A stretch of DNA of 64,000 nt from Undibacterium cyanobacteriorum (GCF_031326225.1 NZ_CP133720.1:1178001-1242000); one strand, 5' to 3'. Numbered from the stretch's first letter, positions 36,361-46,581 are shown. The notes: generated by a model not told the origin, from the letters alone. Numbers and translations: made by a program.

Positions 36361-37395
36361 ATGGACGATAGAAAATCAGATAACGCAGATAAATCAAAAG
36401 CACTTGCGGCTGCATTAGCGCAAATCGAGAAGCAGTTTGGTAAAGGCTCCGTCATGCGTATGGCTGATGGTACCGCTGCGGAAGAAGTTCAAGTTGTCTC
36501 AACTGGTTCTTTGGGCTTGGATATCGCACTCGGCGTCGGTGGTTTGCCACGTGGCCGTATCGTTGAAATCTACGGGCCAGAATCTTCAGGTAAAACGACA
36601 CTGACTTTGCAAGCGATTGCTGAGATGCAAAAGTTGGGCGGTACTTGCGCATTTATCGATGCGGAACACGCTTTGGACGTGGGCTATGCGCAGAAGTTGG
36701 GCGTTAATTTGAGTGATCTGCTGATTTCGCAACCAGACACTGGCGAACAGGCTTTGGAAATTACCGATGCCTTGGTACGTTCCGGCGGCGTTGATTTGGT
36801 GGTGATTGACTCGGTTGCTGCCTTGACACCAAAAGCAGAGATCGAAGGCGATATGGGCGACTCTTTGCCAGGCTTGCAAGCACGTTTGATGTCGCAAGCT
36901 TTGCGTAAATTGACAGGCAGTATCAATCGCACCAATACTTTGGTGATCTTCATTAACCAAATTCGTATGAAGATCGGTGTCATGTTCGGTAGTCCAGAAA
37001 CGACCACAGGTGGTAATGCCTTGAAGTTCTACGCTTCTGTACGTTTGGATATTCGCCGTACTGGTTCGATCAAATCTGGTGATGAAGTGATCGGTAATGA
37101 AACCAAGGTCAAAGTCGTTAAGAACAAAGTGGCGCCACCGTTTAAGGAAGCCCATTTCGATATTTTGTACGGTGCAGGTACATCGCGCGAAGGTGAGATT
37201 TTGGATCTCGGCGCTGATTGCAAGATCGTTGAGAAGTCTGGCTCATGGTATAGCTATAACGGCGAAAAGATTGGTCAAGGTAAAGACAATGCTCGTAACT
37301 TCTTGATCGAGCATCCAGAATTAGCGTTCGAAATTGAGAATAAAGTTCGTGAGCAATTGGGTGTGCCGCTCTTGCCATCATTTGCTGACGAATAA
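36361..37395 (+). CDS. recA: Recombinase RecA
   Basis: 344 residues. Walker A GPESSGKTT near residue 70, Walker B LVVIDSVAAL near 145, DNA-binding loops (LPGLQARLMSQALRKL and the FGSPETTTGGNALKFY segment). It forms filaments on single-stranded DNA for homologous recombination and triggers LexA cleavage. ATG 36361 is right after a GAGAGAG tract; the frame extends to 36349 without support. recX follows beyond a terminator, the usual arrangement for low-level RecX. Confidence 0.98.
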   Translation: MDDRKSDNADKSKALAAALAQIEKQFGKGSVMRMADGTAAEEVQVVSTGSLGLDIALGVGGLPRGRIVEIYGPESSGKTTLTLQAIAEMQKLGGTCAFIDAEHALDVGYAQKLGVNLSDLLISQPDTGEQALEITDALVRSGGVDLVVIDSVAALTPKAEIEGDMGDSLPGLQARLMSQALRKLTGSINRTNTLVIFINQIRMKIGVMFGSPETTTGGNALKFYASVRLDIRRTGSIKSGDEVIGNETKVKVVKNKVAPPFKEAHFDILYGAGTSREGEILDLGADCKIVEKSGSWYSYNGEKIGQGKDNARNFLIEHPELAFEIENKVREQLGVPLLPSFADE

Positions 37396-37427
37396 TTCGT
37401 TCCGCTGTAAAAGTTCACGTTAGTCTT

Positions 37428-37465
37428 AAGTCGATCTTCCTTGCCATGGAGGATCGACTTTTTTT
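37428..37465 (+). terminator. Intrinsic terminator between recA and recX
   Basis: AAGTCGATC (37428-37436) pairs with GATCGACTT (37452-37460) with extra inner pairs, followed by a T run. An 11-bp unit (TTTTCGATTTG, 37467 onward, about 2.6 copies) follows. recX expression would need read-through or its own promoter. Confidence 0.88.
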
Positions 37466-37578
37466 GTTTTCGATTTGTTTTCGATTTGTTTTTGAAGCGG
37501 TGCGCTGAGGATAACTAAGTCACGATGTAGCCTTGTTGAACTTGTCGACCAATTGAGCACTTCTGGAATTACAAAGTG

Positions 37579-38046
37579 ATGTTCAAGAAACCACCTTTGA
37601 GTTTAAAAGGCCGAGCCTTACGTTATTTATCGATGCGGGAACATAGTCGCGTCGAGTTGGCCCGTAAACTAACGCCGTATGTGCAAGAGGGTGATGATTT
37701 GGAGGAAGTGCTTAATTTCCTTGAGCGCGCAAAGTATCTGTCGAATCAACGATTTTCTGAGTCACTCGCGAACCGCCGACAAAGCCGATTTGGCAATCAG
37801 CGCATCATGGCGGAATTACATGCCCATGATTTGAGCACAGACGACATAGCCGAAGTAAAAGAAAGGCTACAAGAGACTGAAATTGAGCGTGCGACCGAAG
37901 TCTTGCATAAGAAATTCCCGACCGCACCGCAAGATCATGAAGCGAAGGCTAAACAAATGAAGTTTCTGATGCAGCGCGGTTTTTCTAGTCGCGCCGTACA
38001 GCAGGCGATGCGGGCCGAGCGCGATGTGGATTTTAGTGATGAGTAA
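37579..38046 (+). CDS. recX: Regulatory protein RecX
   Basis: 155 residues, highly charged and helical, with the RecX opening LKGRALRYLSMREHSRVEL and three helical repeats. RecX limits RecA filament growth. Starts GTG 37576 and ATG 37579 are adjacent; neither has a strong ribosome site. It is the usual neighbour of recA. Confidence 0.93.
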   Translation: MFKKPPLSLKGRALRYLSMREHSRVELARKLTPYVQEGDDLEEVLNFLERAKYLSNQRFSESLANRRQSRFGNQRIMAELHAHDLSTDDIAEVKERLQETEIERATEVLHKKFPTAPQDHEAKAKQMKFLMQRGFSSRAVQQAMRAERDVDFSDE

Positions 38047-38178
38047 TTTTGTTGGGAGTTAGTAGCGCGTACGCCTGAAAATGTTTCACTTGGTGGTCTG
38101 AAATTCAAAAGCGCGCGACCACAAAATGTGCAAATTTTCTGAGGTCCGCGCCCCTCTGTAATTACTCAAAACTCCCAA

Positions 38179-40731
38179 CTACTTCGCCAGTACAAGCCGG
38201 CAGCCGAAAACAGGCCCAGCGGTGTAACCCTGTTCTGGTTGGAAGCGCACTCGGACCGATGTTTTTCCATTCGTCACAGATTCTGGGATCACGTAGGTTT
38301 GTTCAATGAATTGTCCGGGAAACTCTCCTTTGAGTTCGACGTATTGAATCTCAGTTTGGTCGATCAGGATGCGGAAGCGTCGTCTACGTTCTTCGCCCCA
38401 ATACGCGGCGATCAGATGAAGTTGTCCAGGTTTGACCTTTATCGTGAATTCAAAGAATCCACCGGTTCGTGCATCGCGCCCGTTGCGTCCTCGATAGGAC
38501 ACTGGATAAGAAATATCTGCAGTCAATTGATGATCGCGCTCGGCCTGCATTTCACCCAAATGCATGATGTCAACTGAGCGTGCAATTAAGTCCTGTTTCT
38601 CTTTTTGTTCGCGCGCATATTCTTGTTCGGCGACCTTCCATTGCGCGTTGCTAAAGCGTGGGAAATAGACTGCCGCACGTCTTTCATGCATTTGGAAAAA
38701 GGGTAGAAATTGTTGGTCTTTCGGACGAACGATACCGATGGATTGATAACGTAAAGTCCGTCCTTTGAGACGTATGAATTTCCCGAGCAGCGAATCACCC
38801 ACTAAAGCTGGAGCCGGTGCAGTATAGGCTTTGTCCGCTGGGCCGAGGTCGGCAGCCATGACAGTTGGTCCACGCAAGAGAGCGACTGGACTATCGCTAG
38901 CTTGCGCTGGTCGGCCAGCGGCGTTTTCAAAACGTAGTTGCATGGGCAAATGCAGACGAATCGTGTCGCCGACTTGCCATCGGCGTTCTATACGGCAGTA
39001 GCCATCGCTATCTCTGTGCGAATATTTTTTTGTTGCTGCATTCGACCGCTTTGATGTTTGCGCTGCGTGATTGTGTTGAGTGGCGTGAACTTCTGCACTA
39101 AAACCATTCGCCCAAGTTGGGATACGTAAGGCGAGGGTCAGCTTTGCGTTCGAATCTTTCGTAGACTGAACTTGCGCCTGGAGATGAGTTTCCGCGTGGG
39201 ATGGAGTTTGATTTTGCCTTTTGTTTTGCCTATCGATTTGGGTGATTCGTAGAGTGACGAATTCATCGTAGGGATAAGCACCGGTCATTTCTAGCTGCAG
39301 TCCTTGCGCTTGCCAGTCAAGACGCGAGGGGATGTACAAATTGACGAACAAGGTCGCCTCGCGTGACCAATAAATACTATCACCATGTTTGGCGTGGCTC
39401 TCTAGACCCGAAAGTACGCAGCACCAAAAACTATCGTCTTCGGTCGAAAATTCGCGCGGCATACCGGACATCAGTGGCGTCATGTAGGTGAACATGCCGG
39501 TCTTCGGATTTTGATGCGCCAAGATATGATTGAGGTGAGCACGTTCGTAGAACTCAAAATATTGGCTGTGCGGCGCCCAGCTAAATAAGTGCCGCGTCAG
39601 TTTGAGCATGTTATAAGTGCCGCACGCTTCACAAGTCTGTTCGGAGATATGTTGGGCTTGACTATCGGCGGCATCAAAATATTCTCGATCGCCATGGCCG
39701 CCAATCACATAACTATGATGCTCGGTCACGCTGTGCCAAAACTGCGTGCTCGCTTTGCGGTAGTGTGATTTGCCGGTGATCTCGGCAAGTCGTGCCAAGC
39801 CAATTAGCTTGGGAATTTGGGTGTTGGCATGCAAGGTGGCGAGCTCGTCTTTGCCTTCAGCGAGCGGATCGAGTACCTTGTGATGGTAAATTCTTTCGGC
39901 GAGCGCCAACCATCTGCGGTCACCAGTGCGGACAAATAATTCAGCGAAGCTTTCGTTGATGCCGCCGTGTTCGCAGTTAAGCACGAGTTGCAATTGTTGC
40001 TCATCCAGTGCTGCGAACACTTTGGCGACATAGTTCGCCAAGCCGAGCCCAAGTTGTAAGGCTTTTTGATTCTTGCAATAGCGCTGTGCGTCGAGCAAAC
40101 CCGCAAACACTTTATGCCAGTTGTAGAGCGGCACCCAGCAACCGTTGAGATCAAATCCCGCAGACCGAATATCGCCTGCCATAATCTCTGCAAAAATTTC
40201 CTTACCATCGACTATGTCGCCGTTAGCACGTTTGCGCATGAAGCCACCAAGGTAGCCATCTCCATGGGCGTTTTGAACACGTTCCAACTCATCGATGATG
40301 TAATCGACACGAGCTAACATGCTTGTTTCACCGGTCTGTGCATACATTAAAGAAAGTGCGCTAAGGTAGTGTCCCAAGGCTTCGCCCGCGATGGTGTCGG
40401 CTTCCCATCCTCCATAGGCTTTCGCTTTGGTTGGGAGGCCGGCAAAGCGATGATAATTGTGGAGCATGCGATCGGCATCAAGCCGAAGCAGGTAGGCGAG
40501 ATTGGCTTTGAGGGCATCCATATAAATGGACGGAAGCAAGCGCACCTGTTCCAATGGAATTGGGCGGGCAACTTGTAGCTCACTCGCGACATCAACGCCT
40601 GTCCCTTTTATGAGCACATCGGTTTGTGCAGCGGCGCTGAAGCTGAATAACGGAGACCCCAAGACAGACGCCCCTGCACTTGCTTTGAGTAGATGGCGCC
40701 GACGCCAGTTGTGTTTTGTTGTATCCGTCAT
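38179..40731 (-). CDS. GH127-type glycosidase (DUF1680), Tat-exported
   Basis: 850 residues with a twin-arginine leader (NWRRRHLLKASAG, then a hydrophobic stretch) indicating folded export. The catalytic domain has the family zinc/nucleophile residues: Glu and Cys in SEQTCEACGTYNML near residue 365 and a Cys-Cys pair in DSFWCCVLSGLES near 425; GH127 uses a cysteine nucleophile. A C-terminal beta domain follows. Characterised members remove beta-L-arabinofuranose from plant glycans. No other glycan-degrading genes or transporters are nearby, so it stands alone. Length is above the roughly 650-residue typical core because of the extra C-terminal domain. Confidence 0.87.
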   Translation of the reverse strand: MTDTTKHNWRRRHLLKASAGASVLGSPLFSFSAAAQTDVLIKGTGVDVASELQVARPIPLEQVRLLPSIYMDALKANLAYLLRLDADRMLHNYHRFAGLPTKAKAYGGWEADTIAGEALGHYLSALSLMYAQTGETSMLARVDYIIDELERVQNAHGDGYLGGFMRKRANGDIVDGKEIFAEIMAGDIRSAGFDLNGCWVPLYNWHKVFAGLLDAQRYCKNQKALQLGLGLANYVAKVFAALDEQQLQLVLNCEHGGINESFAELFVRTGDRRWLALAERIYHHKVLDPLAEGKDELATLHANTQIPKLIGLARLAEITGKSHYRKASTQFWHSVTEHHSYVIGGHGDREYFDAADSQAQHISEQTCEACGTYNMLKLTRHLFSWAPHSQYFEFYERAHLNHILAHQNPKTGMFTYMTPLMSGMPREFSTEDDSFWCCVLSGLESHAKHGDSIYWSREATLFVNLYIPSRLDWQAQGLQLEMTGAYPYDEFVTLRITQIDRQNKRQNQTPSHAETHLQAQVQSTKDSNAKLTLALRIPTWANGFSAEVHATQHNHAAQTSKRSNAATKKYSHRDSDGYCRIERRWQVGDTIRLHLPMQLRFENAAGRPAQASDSPVALLRGPTVMAADLGPADKAYTAPAPALVGDSLLGKFIRLKGRTLRYQSIGIVRPKDQQFLPFFQMHERRAAVYFPRFSNAQWKVAEQEYAREQKEKQDLIARSVDIMHLGEMQAERDHQLTADISYPVSYRGRNGRDARTGGFFEFTIKVKPGQLHLIAAYWGEERRRRFRILIDQTEIQYVELKGEFPGQFIEQTYVIPESVTNGKTSVRVRFQPEQGYTAGPVFGCRLVLAK

Positions 40732-41047
40732 GGGTGATCCAAAAGTATGTGTTCTTTTGAGCGATGGCAGATGAAAGTATCGCCACCAGCGACAAAATGC
40801 GCAGAATATTTAAATATATCTAGAATATAATTAGCTGCTTCGAATATAGTTGAATTAAACACGAGCAGCAATGTCTAAGCGTAGACCTGTGGTTTTTGCT
40901 GGCTTTAACGGCGTTTGAGCGAAGGCCGAATCTGGATTGCCAACATTTGATTACTACAATCGAACCAGAAGATTCGATTGCCACGATGTTGTGAAAAACA
41001 TTTCGATAACGAATAACACCCGAGACGGGTTCAAGCGAGGAGAACAT

Positions 41048-42940
41048 ATGAGACAGAACATGCGCACGCGGCCCATCGTGACGGCATTCGCGACCATCGG
41101 ATTTGCAGTGAGCCTGAGCTTGAGCATCAGCGCCATGGCAAACACGGCGATGGCGGCAGAAACCGCGAGCTCGCCGGATAACAAAGCAAAGTCTGCTTCA
41201 GCCTCTAAAGTACAAGTTCAGGCTCAGGTACAAGCACAAGCAAAGAATAAAGCGACACGTGATTTTGAGGCGATCTACACCAAAGAATGGGAGTGGCGCC
41301 AACATCAAATGGCAGACGATGAAGACAGTCCTCAAGACAAGCTCCTGCCGAAGTTGCCGGTCGTGCGAAAAGCCATGCAAGACAAGCGGGAGGCGGTTTG
41401 GCGCAAAGTCCTGAGTGATTTGGATGGCGTCAAAGTCGCCGATTTGTCAGAGGAAGATAAAGTTAATTTCGCGGTGTATCGTAATCAGATTGAGTCATTG
41501 TATCTAGGCCAAAAATTCAAACTGTACGAGCGCCCCTTCAATGGTGATACATCGTTTTGGGGCAATCTGGCTGATGCCGCGCGGCGCGATTTGCGCAGCG
41601 AAAAAGACTATGAAAACTATCTCGGTCAGATCGCTGATATCCCACGCTATTTTGGCGAGCATATCGACAATATGCGGGCTGGTTTGAAACGAAACTTCTC
41701 TATGCCTAAGATCAGTTTGACCGGACGCGATGCATCAGTCGTTTCAGTGTTGGATGCAAAGACCGTGGAAGATAATGTGTACTTCACCCCGTTGAAGAAA
41801 ATGCCGTCGTCCATTTCGGCTGAAAAACAAGCAGCCTTGAAGCAAGAAGCCAAGAAGATCATTGAACAAAAGGTTTTGCCTTCGTACGCAAATCTTTTGA
41901 AATTCCTGCGTGAAGAATATTTCCCTCATGCGCAAAGCTCAACAGCTGCATATGATTTGCCCGATGGCCGCGCTTTTTATCAATCACAAATTAAGATTTA
42001 CACGACCTTGGATTTAACACCCGAGGAGATTCACCAAATCGGCCTCGATGAAGTGGCGAGTATTCGTCGCGAGATGCATGAGGTGATGGCTGAGCTAAAG
42101 TTCCAAGGCGGCTTACCCGAATTCCTCAAATACTTGCGGACTTCACCTGAGTTCTATGCCAAGACACCCCAAGATTTATTGAATCGCGCGGCGTGGATTT
42201 CCAAAATGTTTGATGCGAAAGCCAGCAAATATTTTGGGCTCTTGCCGCGCCAACGTTTTGCCATCATTCCGGTGCCCGATGATATCGCGCCGTTTTACAC
42301 CAGTGGCCGTGGTGGTCCTGGCGTGTATTTGGTGAATACTTATGATTTGCCTTCGCGCGCTTTGTATTCTTTGCCTGCCTTGACCCTGCATGAGTCTGCA
42401 CCGGGTCATGCGATGCAAATGTCGTTGGCGAATGAGAATAAGAACTTGCCCGTGTTCCGCCAAAATTCTTATATCTCGGCTTACGGTGAAGGCTGGGCCT
42501 TGTATGCAGAACGACTTGGTGTCGAGATGGGCATGTACACCACGCCTTACGAGCGCTTCGGCATGTTGAGTTACCAAATGTGGCGTGCTTGCCGCCTCGT
42601 GGTTGACACCGGTATTCATGCGAAACGTTGGAGCCGTGAACAAGCGCAGCAATACTTCCTCGATAACACCGCCTTGTCGGCACATGAAATCGAAACGGAA
42701 GTCGATCGTTATATCACTTGGCCGGGGCAGGCGGATTCGTACTATTTAGGTTCGATGGCGATTTGGAAAAACCGTAAGCGTGCGGAAGCTGCTTTGGGAA
42801 GTGCCTTTGATCTGCGTGCTTTTCACGATGCGATCTTGGCCTTAGGCTCGGTACCCTTGTCGGTGTTGGACGCGCGCATTGATCAATTTATCGCTGACGG
42901 CAAAGCGAAAAGCGCGAACAAAGAAAAACCGAGTAAATAG
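41048..42940 (+). CDS. DUF885 family exported protein (predicted metallopeptidase-like)
   Basis: 630 residues with a signal peptide (core about 9-30, cleavage near AMAA), then a low-complexity Gln/Ala/Val stretch (KVQVQAQVQAQAK) and the DUF885 domain. It carries LHESAPGHAMQ near residue 455 and EGWALYAERLGVEM near 480, the zinc-peptidase-like motifs of this family. The substrate is unknown. GAGGAG before ATG 41048 fixes the start; the frame opens at 40937 without a site. It is divergent from the GH127 gene, with about 315 bp between them. Confidence 0.87.
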   Translation: MRQNMRTRPIVTAFATIGFAVSLSLSISAMANTAMAAETASSPDNKAKSASASKVQVQAQVQAQAKNKATRDFEAIYTKEWEWRQHQMADDEDSPQDKLLPKLPVVRKAMQDKREAVWRKVLSDLDGVKVADLSEEDKVNFAVYRNQIESLYLGQKFKLYERPFNGDTSFWGNLADAARRDLRSEKDYENYLGQIADIPRYFGEHIDNMRAGLKRNFSMPKISLTGRDASVVSVLDAKTVEDNVYFTPLKKMPSSISAEKQAALKQEAKKIIEQKVLPSYANLLKFLREEYFPHAQSSTAAYDLPDGRAFYQSQIKIYTTLDLTPEEIHQIGLDEVASIRREMHEVMAELKFQGGLPEFLKYLRTSPEFYAKTPQDLLNRAAWISKMFDAKASKYFGLLPRQRFAIIPVPDDIAPFYTSGRGGPGVYLVNTYDLPSRALYSLPALTLHESAPGHAMQMSLANENKNLPVFRQNSYISAYGEGWALYAERLGVEMGMYTTPYERFGMLSYQMWRACRLVVDTGIHAKRWSREQAQQYFLDNTALSAHEIETEVDRYITWPGQADSYYLGSMAIWKNRKRAEAALGSAFDLRAFHDAILALGSVPLSVLDARIDQFIADGKAKSANKEKPSK

Positions 42941-43627
42941 TTTGTGTCAACGATTGAGCGTGTTAGTGAAGGCGACCGCAGTTGTTTCGGCGATCAGTCG
43001 AATATCGTTTGATTGATAATTAACTGTGGTCGAACTTACATTTTTGTAGGAATTCTGATAATGAAGTTGCGGCTTTCGTCCCATTTAACGGTGATTAAAT
43101 GCCCATAATTTGCGCTGAAACAGGGCTTGCAAATGGAATTGGAGGGGTAGCTGTGCTAAAATCCGAAGGTTTTTTGCAACGCCGCAGGAGCGGCTGTTAT
43201 CGTAGAAGCTGCGATAACGCACGCAATTGTGGCTTTTTATTCTGAAATGGCCGCCTCGGGCATGATGCCACTATCAACATTCTTCGCTGAATTGACCGGT
43301 TCTCGCCGGTACTCAAGCGCTCAACACCCTCAGCGTGTTTGGCGGGCGGAGTTTGCTTGCGCACATCTTGATAGTCCACTTCTTGTAAGTGCAAATTCTC
43401 GCGCTTTTCTCGTTCGTTTTTTTGAACTTCAGTTATTTACACCCTTGTCAAAACTTTCCCGCACCATGCTCGCATCGTTTGCGCGCCGGTTGTCCTTGGG
43501 GATGGCGACAACAGGGTCTGTTTTACATTAAATTGAATTCGAAGTGATTGAACGATGGGCGCATCGTAGTACCGATTTGATTTGTTTTACTTTTTAACTA
43601 ATACCTCAGTGTCTGAAGGGAAGTCGT
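42941..43627. other. Long intergenic region before sucC, with a hairpin-rich segment
   Basis: 687 bp with no convincing gene. Open frames on both strands (for example 43229-43531) lack ribosome sites and family resemblance. An extended -10 (TGCTAAAAT, 43154-43162) is followed by two hairpins: GCCGC/GCGGC 43181-43194 and GTTATCG/CGATAAC 43196-43218, and another at about 43297-43312 (ACCGG/CCGGT). This could be a small RNA or the long leader of sucC. No intrinsic terminator was seen. Confidence 0.4.
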
Positions 43628-44794
43628 ATGAAAATCCATGAGTATCAGGGTAAAGAAATCCTCCGCAAATTTGGAGTGACCGTACCACGCGGTATCCCAT
43701 GTTTATCGGTTGATGAAGCAGTCAAAGCTGCTGAAACATTGGGCGGTCCAGTATGGGTCGTTAAAGCACAAATTCACGCTGGTGGCCGTGGTAAAGGTGG
43801 TGGCGTGAAAGTCGCTAAAACCATGGAACAAGTACGCGAATACGCAGACGCCATCTTGGGCATGCAGTTGGTGACTCACCAAACTGGCCCAGAAGGTCAA
43901 AAAGTACGTCGCTTGTTGATCGAAGAAGGCGCGGACATCAAGAAAGAACTGTACGTGAGTATGGTGACTGACCGTATCAGTCAACGTGTAGTATTGATGG
44001 CATCCTCCGAAGGCGGTATGGACATCGAAGAAGTCGCTGAAAAACACCCAGAATTGATTCACTCTATCGCGATCGATCCAACTGCTGGTTTGCAAGACGC
44101 TGAAGCTGACGACATCGCTCGTAAGATTGGTGTGCCAGATGCATCCGTTGCTGATGCACGCGCGCAATTGCAAGGTTTGTACAAAGCCTTCATGGAAACA
44201 GACGCATCCTTGGCTGAAATCAATCCTTTGATTTTGACAGGCTCAGGCAAAGTGATTGCGCTCGACGCGAAATTCAACTTCGACGCGAACTCTTTGTTCC
44301 GTCAACCAGAAATCGTTGCTTACCGCGATTTGGACGAAGAAGATCCAGCGGAAATCGAAGCATCGAAATTCGACTTGGCTTACATCTCCCTCGACGGCAA
44401 CATCGGTTGCTTGGTCAATGGTGCAGGTTTGGCGATGGCGACCATGGACACGATTAAATTGTTCGGCGGTGAGCCAGCGAACTTCCTCGACGTAGGTGGT
44501 GGCGCAACTGCAGAAAAAGTAACAGAAGCCTTCAAGATCATGTTGAAAAACCCAGGCTTGAAAGCGATCTTGGTCAACATCTTCGGCGGCATTATGCGTT
44601 GCGACGTGATTGCTGAAGGCGTGATCACGGCGTCAAAAGCAGTGTCATTACAAGTGCCATTGGTAGTACGTATGAAAGGTACTAACGAAGATATCGGTAA
44701 GAAAATGTTGGCTGACTCTGGTTTGCCTATCATCTCCGCTGACACGATGGAAGAAGCAGCGCAAAAAGTTGTTGCAGCTGCTGCCAACGCTTAA
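43628..44794 (+). CDS. sucC: Succinyl-CoA synthetase beta subunit
   Basis: 388 residues, standard length. ATP-grasp domain at the N terminus (MKIHEYQGKEILRKFGVTVPRG and VKAQIHAGGRGKGGG), C-terminal CoA-ligase domain with FLDVGGGATAEKV and VNIFGGIMRCDVIA. With SucD it performs substrate-level phosphorylation in the citric acid cycle. GAAGGGAAG precedes the ATG. sucD follows after 18 bp. Confidence 0.97.
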   Translation: MKIHEYQGKEILRKFGVTVPRGIPCLSVDEAVKAAETLGGPVWVVKAQIHAGGRGKGGGVKVAKTMEQVREYADAILGMQLVTHQTGPEGQKVRRLLIEEGADIKKELYVSMVTDRISQRVVLMASSEGGMDIEEVAEKHPELIHSIAIDPTAGLQDAEADDIARKIGVPDASVADARAQLQGLYKAFMETDASLAEINPLILTGSGKVIALDAKFNFDANSLFRQPEIVAYRDLDEEDPAEIEASKFDLAYISLDGNIGCLVNGAGLAMATMDTIKLFGGEPANFLDVGGGATAEKVTEAFKIMLKNPGLKAILVNIFGGIMRCDVIAEGVITASKAVSLQVPLVVRMKGTNEDIGKKMLADSGLPIISADTMEEAAQKVVAAAANA

Positions 44795-44812
44795 TTATCG
44801 CAAGGAATCACT

Positions 44813-45694
44813 ATGTCTATCCTGATTAATAAAGACACTAAAGTCATTACACAAGGTATCACTGGTAAAACAGGCCAGTTCCATACACGTATGTGCCGCG
44901 ATTACGCGAACGGCAAAAACTGCTTCGTTGCGGGCGTGAATCCTAAGAAAGCTGGCGAAGATTTCGAAGGCATTCCAATTTACGCGAATGTCTCTGAAGC
45001 GAAAGCTGCGACAGGCGCAACAGTTTCCGTCATCTACGTTCCACCAGCAGGCGCAGCCGCTGCGATCTGGGAAGCCGTTGAAGCGGAACTCGATTTGGCG
45101 ATCTGTATCACTGAAGGTATTCCAGTTCGCGACATGATGATGTTGAAAGACCGCATGGCTAAAGCGGGCAGCAAAACAAAATTGCTCGGCCCTAACTGCC
45201 CAGGTTTGATCACACCAGACGAAATCAAGATCGGCATTATGCCAGGTCACATTCACCGTAAAGGTCGTATCGGCGTGGTTTCCCGCTCTGGTACATTGAC
45301 ATACGAAGCGGTTGGCCAGTTGACAGCACTCGGCTTGGGTCAATCTTCTGCGGTTGGTATCGGTGGTGATCCAATCAACGGCTTGAAACACATCGACGTC
45401 ATGAAGATGTTCAACGATGATCCAGATACAGACGCTGTGATCATGATCGGTGAAATCGGTGGTCCAGATGAAGCGAATGCTTCTTACTGGGTACGCGACA
45501 ACATGAAGAAACCAGTGGTAGGTTTCATCGCTGGTGTGACAGCTCCTCCAGGCAAACGTATGGGCCACGCAGGTGCTTTGATTTCTGGTGGTGCTGATAC
45601 TGCGCAAGCAAAATTGGACATCATGGAAGAATGCGGTATCAAAGCAACCAAGAACCCATCTGAAATGGCGCGCTTGTTGAAAGCGATGCTGTAA
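44813..45694 (+). CDS. sucD: Succinyl-CoA synthetase alpha subunit
   Basis: 293 residues: CoA-binding Rossmann domain with ITGKTGQFHTR, LGPNCPGLITP, and the phosphohistidine site in GHAGALISG near residue 248. AAGGA lies before the ATG and the gene is co-transcribed with sucC. A terminator follows. Confidence 0.97.
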   Translation: MSILINKDTKVITQGITGKTGQFHTRMCRDYANGKNCFVAGVNPKKAGEDFEGIPIYANVSEAKAATGATVSVIYVPPAGAAAAIWEAVEAELDLAICITEGIPVRDMMMLKDRMAKAGSKTKLLGPNCPGLITPDEIKIGIMPGHIHRKGRIGVVSRSGTLTYEAVGQLTALGLGQSSAVGIGGDPINGLKHIDVMKMFNDDPDTDAVIMIGEIGGPDEANASYWVRDNMKKPVVGFIAGVTAPPGKRMGHAGALISGGADTAQAKLDIMEECGIKATKNPSEMARLLKAML

Positions 45695-45746
45695 TTCTCA
45701 GTTGCGGTTTTGATTTTGGTTTTAAGTTAAACTTGAACCAAGAATG

Positions 45747-45770
45747 AGGGGAGCATTGCTCCCCTTTTTT
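45747..45770 (+). terminator. Terminator of sucCD
   Basis: AGGGGAGC (45747-45754) pairs with GCTCCCCT (45758-45765), with a three-base loop and T6. Confidence 0.93.
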
Positions 45771-45826
45771 GTTTGAGCGTCTGCGCCTTCTTCTTGATCG
45801 AGAAGGGATGCGTTTGGAGTCGTATT

Positions 45827-46555
45827 ATGGAATTCTTGACGGACATTAGTTGGGTCAGCATTGGTCAAATTATCTTGATCGATATCCTGCTGGGTGGAGA
45901 TAACGCGATTGTGATCGCCATGGCCTGCCGTCAGTTGCCTCCGGAATTGCGTCGTAAGGGTTTGATCTGGGGAACCGTTGGGGCGATCGCTGCGCGCATT
46001 ATTTTGTTGGCAGTCGCGAGCCTTGTTTTGCATTGGACATGGGTCAAAATTTTGGGCGGAGCTTTGTTGTATTGGATCGCTTTCAAAATGTTGATCGAAG
46101 ACGACGACAGTCAAGATATCACTGCACATGATAAGTTAATGCATGCGATTCGCACCATCATGATCGCTGACATTGTGATGAGCCTCGATAATGTGTTGGC
46201 GGTGGCGAGTGCGGCTCATGTTAGTGGTGCTAGTAATCCATTATTTGTCATGATTGTTGGGGTTATGGTCAGCATTCCATTTATCCTATTTGGAAGTAGT
46301 GTTTTCTTGCGTCTCTTGGACCGCTTTCCCGTCATTTTATTGTTTGGGGCAGGCATGCTGGCCTATATCGCAGTGGGCATGGCATTGAGCGCATCTAGTA
46401 TGGTTGCAATGATGCAACACGAATTTTTGCACTTGCAGATCATAATACCGGTGATTAATGTTAAGCTCAGTGTTGCGGGATTACTCGGTGCACTCAGCTT
46501 GATCGTTGTGAATGCGATGTGGAATCATCTGCAAGCACGCAAGCGTTCCAGCTAA
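45827..46555 (+). CDS. TerC-family integral membrane protein (putative metal exporter)
   Basis: 242 residues with about seven membrane segments. Two acidic in-membrane motifs are seen, LLGGDNAIVIAM near residue 22 and VMSLDNVLAVAS near 125, as in TerC/YjbE/YkoY proteins, several of which export manganese or calcium. GGAG seven bases before ATG 45827 supports this start rather than the frame opening at 45773. No yybP-ykoY riboswitch is recognisable in the short leader. A PP2C phosphatase gene follows 26 bp later. Confidence 0.86.
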   Translation: MEFLTDISWVSIGQIILIDILLGGDNAIVIAMACRQLPPELRRKGLIWGTVGAIAARIILLAVASLVLHWTWVKILGGALLYWIAFKMLIEDDDSQDITAHDKLMHAIRTIMIADIVMSLDNVLAVASAAHVSGASNPLFVMIVGVMVSIPFILFGSSVFLRLLDRFPVILLFGAGMLAYIAVGMALSASSMVAMMQHEFLHLQIIIPVINVKLSVAGLLGALSLIVVNAMWNHLQARKRSS

Positions 46556-46581
46556 ACGTTTATCAAATCAAGTTTTGATCA

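Noticed and set aside
38051..38179. 10-bp inverted repeat (GTTGGGAGTT / AACTCCCAAC) about 110 bp apart between recX and the glycosidase gene
   Set aside because: Arms too far apart for a terminator, no T run; one arm overlaps the glycosidase 3' end, so probably chance.
43229..43531. 100-codon open frame in the gap before sucC
   Set aside because: Starts at GTG without a ribosome site, composition unlike neighbours, no family resemblance; an opposite-strand frame covers part of the same stretch.
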